6,557 bases of DNA, taken from NCBI GenBank assembly GCA_003166055.1, contig PMWR01000219.1:1-6557 (forward strand), given 5' to 3'. Within the stretch, counting starts at the first letter, position 1, and every line of letters starts with the position of its first letter. Made by a program: the position numbers and the translations under genes. This DNA comes from Acidobacteriaceae bacterium. Lineage in GTDB: Bacteria > Acidobacteriota > Terriglobia > Terriglobales > Acidobacteriaceae. The notes below the pieces were generated by a model. It had not been told where the DNA came from. It saw only the letters and a list, made by a program, of their open reading frames with translations, and made no database searches. This document shows, one piece after another, positions 5,127 through 6,557 of the stretch.

Positions 5127-6557
5127 TCAGGCTGTGACTGAAACGCCGTCCGCTGCTTCCTGGTGCGTGGCAGCGATGTCACGGACGGCCCAGCCGGCGA
5201 TCAACAGGCTTGGGGCGGCCGTGGGTGCGGCGTCGCCGAGGGCGGCGAGGGTGGTACATCGCACTGTCTGGCCGGGCTGCGCGGCGCGGGAGACGACGGC
5301 GCAGGGAAAGTCGGGCGGCAGGCCTTGCTGGAGCCATTCCTGGGCGAGCAGATGGAGGTCGCGGCCGGGCATGTAGACGACGCGGGTGGCGTCTTCGAGT
5401 TCAGGCAGGGGCGACTGGTTATGCGAACTGGCGTGATGACCGGTGGAGAAAATCACATTGGAGGCGCTGTTGCGATCGGTGAGGGAGCAGCCGATGGCGG
5501 CGGCGGCGGCGAACGCGGCGGTGATGCCGGGGACCACTTCGTAGTGAACGTCAGCCGCAGCGAGCGCGGACATCTCCTCAGCGGCACGGCCGAAGATTAG
5601 CGGGTCGCCGGATTTGAGGCGGACGACGCTCTGGCCGGCATGCGCGTGGTCGATCATGAGCGCGTTGATTTCGTCCTGGGTAATGGTCTTTGTACCGCAT
5701 CGCTTGCCGACGTTGACGATCTCGGCGTGGGGTGAGGCGAGCGAGAGGATGGCCTGCGGAACGAGGTCGTCGTGGAGGATGGCGTGGGCGGATTGGAGGA
5801 GGCGCAGGGCTTTGACGGTGAGCAGATCGGGATCGCCGGGGCCGGCGCCGACGAGATAGACGTGGCCGGCGGAAGCAAACGCAGGTCCTTCGACTCCCTT
5901 CGCTGTGCTTCGGTCGCTCAGGATGACAGCCTTTTGTATAGATGTGGGTTTACCGAATTGAGCGAGCTGTCTTGAGGGGCAGGTGGCGGACTCGCAGAGC
6001 GCGCGATGGGCTAGCTGATGGAGAAGCAGTCTGCGGGCCTCGCTGCGAGGATGGATGGCGAGGATCTCGCGGCGGAGCGTGCCGAGGTTTTCAAGCCAGG
6101 GGCCGAGGTCGCCGGGGAGCTGCTCGTCGATTTCGCGGCGGAGACGCTGGGCGACGGCGGGGCTTTCGCCGGCGGTGGAGATGGCGATCTGGAGATTGCC
6201 GCGGCTGACGACGGAGCCGAAGAAGAAATCGCAGTTGGGGATGTCGTCGACGCTGTTGGCGAGAATGCCGCGACGCACGGATTCGCGATAAACAGTGGCG
6301 TTCACTTCAGGGACATCGGTGGCTGCGATGACGAGGGTGTTGCCGTCGAGGTCGGAGGGTTCAAAAGCGCGCTGGAGCCATTCGAGTTTGCCTTCGCGGG
6401 CTAACTGCTGGATTTCACGGCGCGCGCTTGGGGCGACCACGCGGAGTTGAAGGCCGGTCTTCCACCCCGGCGACGAAGGCCTGTCGCCGGGGGCCCCGGT
6501 CTTGAGCAGGCTATTTACCTTGTCGAGCGCGACATTGCCTGCGCCTACGAGGAGGCA
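5127..6557 (-). CDS. cysG: CysG-like bifunctional siroheme synthase, 5' end cut by window edge
   Basis: Makes siroheme from uroporphyrinogen III: two SAM-dependent methylations to precorrin-2, then NAD-dependent oxidation and iron insertion. 476 residues are visible and the frame is open to the window edge. An internal GTG at 6440 is not the start, because the Rossmann motif VGAGNVALDK (residues 4-13) lies upstream of it; roughly 10-15 N-terminal residues are missing. The dehydrogenase/ferrochelatase domain includes VIAATDVPEVN (77-87), the active-site-type NSVDDIPNCDFFF (101-113) and ISTAGESPAVAQRLRREI (126-143). The methyltransferase domain (about 233-460) has VYLVGAGPGDPDLLTVKALRLL, VGKRCG, VRLKSGDPLIFGRAAEE (312-328), VVPGITAA and STGHH. 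Two oddities are an in-frame 14-codon insertion at about residues 22-35 and a repeat-derived linker at about 208-226. It leads a unit with the small membrane gene and the yeiH-like gene. Confidence 0.93.
   Translation of the reverse strand, partial: CLLVGAGNVALDKVNSLLKTGAPGDRPSSPGWKTGLQLRVVAPSARREIQQLAREGKLEWLQRAFEPSDLDGNTLVIAATDVPEVNATVYRESVRRGILANSVDDIPNCDFFFGSVVSRGNLQIAISTAGESPAVAQRLRREIDEQLPGDLGPWLENLGTLRREILAIHPRSEARRLLLHQLAHRALCESATCPSRQLAQFGKPTSIQKAVILSDRSTAKGVEGPAFASAGHVYLVGAGPGDPDLLTVKALRLLQSAHAILHDDLVPQAILSLASPHAEIVNVGKRCGTKTITQDEINALMIDHAHAGQSVVRLKSGDPLIFGRAAEEMSALAAADVHYEVVPGITAAFAAAAAIGCSLTDRNSASNVIFSTGHHASSHNQSPLPELEDATRVVYMPGRDLHLLAQEWLQQGLPPDFPCAVVSRAAQPGQTVRCTTLAALGDAAPTAAPSLLIAGWAVRDIAATHQEAADGVSVTA
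5882..5930 (-). repeat. Dispersed-repeat-like segment forming the CysG interdomain linker
   Basis: The minus strand contains TGTCATCCTGAGCGA, then a CGAAG-rich middle, then GGGAGTCGAAGGACCTGC. I recognise this as a variant of a short sequence scattered through intergenic DNA of many bacterial genomes. Here it is read in frame as roughly AVILSDRSTAKGVEGPAF, between the dehydrogenase and methyltransferase domains, with no conserved enzyme motif. That this copy belongs to a multicopy family in this genome is recollection and inference; one copy is seen here. Confidence 0.55.
6454..6503 (-). repeat. Palindromic insertion with 8-bp direct repeats inside cysG
   Basis: CCGGTCTT occurs at 6454-6461 and again at 6496-6503, exactly 42 bp apart. 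Between the copies is a perfect inverted repeat, CCCCGGCGAC (6465-6474) and GTCGCCGGGG (6483-6492), around the 8-base loop GAAGGCCT. In the protein this duplicates KTG on each side of 11 residues (APGDRPSSPGW). Deleting one 42-bp unit gives LLKTGLQLRVVAP, the same length as the usual LLxxGAxxxVVAP of the family. The layout suits a small palindromic element with a target-site duplication. Confidence 0.7.

Noticed and set aside
5163..5600. 145-codon plus-strand open frame antisense to cysG
   Set aside because: Its Gly/Ala-rich, low-complexity composition is typical of antisense frames in GC-rich genes; the opposite frame encodes a clear methyltransferase domain.
6018..6404. 128-codon plus-strand open frame antisense to the dehydrogenase domain
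   Set aside because: It is a mirror of the conserved CysG frame, acidic and Gly/Ala-rich, without any recognisable domain.
6438..6440. GTG as the start codon of the cysG-like gene
   Set aside because: The in-frame sequence upstream encodes the GAGNVALDK nucleotide-binding motif, so the gene begins beyond the right edge.

Overview
The window looks like chromosomal DNA of a GC-rich, Gram-negative-type bacterium. An acidobacterium (Terriglobia-like) is my best guess. It rests on the overall style of the genes and on dispersed palindromic repeats of a kind I associate with such genomes. No marker gene here proves the lineage.

Left half (about 1-3667): two integral-membrane acyltransferases of the acyltransferase-3 (OafA/YrhL-like) family, transcribed divergently from a roughly 230-280 bp intergenic region. 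The minus-strand one (151-2199) has the two-domain OafA layout, a membrane acyltransferase followed by a periplasmic SGNH domain. The plus-strand one (2483-3667) has only the membrane domain. Both probably put acyl (for example acetyl) groups on surface glycans, but the substrates cannot be read from the sequence.

Right half (3838 to the end): a compact minus-strand operon read from right to left. Its genes are a bifunctional siroheme-synthesis protein (CysG-like: precorrin-2 dehydrogenase/ferrochelatase plus uroporphyrinogen-III C-methyltransferase; its 5' end lies outside the window), a 40-residue single-pass membrane protein that is easily missed, and a YeiH-family putative sulfate exporter. 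Gaps are 29 and 48 bp and both downstream genes have clear Shine-Dalgarno sites. Siroheme is the cofactor of assimilatory sulfite and nitrite reductases, so the operon fits sulfur (or nitrite) assimilation with an anion-efflux component. A hairpin plus U-rich tract at 3701-3734 probably ends this operon, in the convergent gap behind the plus-strand acyltransferase.

The most notable feature is inside the cysG-like gene. It carries an in-frame 42-bp insertion made of a perfect 10-bp inverted repeat, bounded by an 8-bp direct repeat. Removing it restores the canonical family spacing in the Rossmann fold. A second repeat-like segment forms the linker between its two enzymatic domains. Both look like small dispersed repeats that the coding sequence has tolerated or absorbed.
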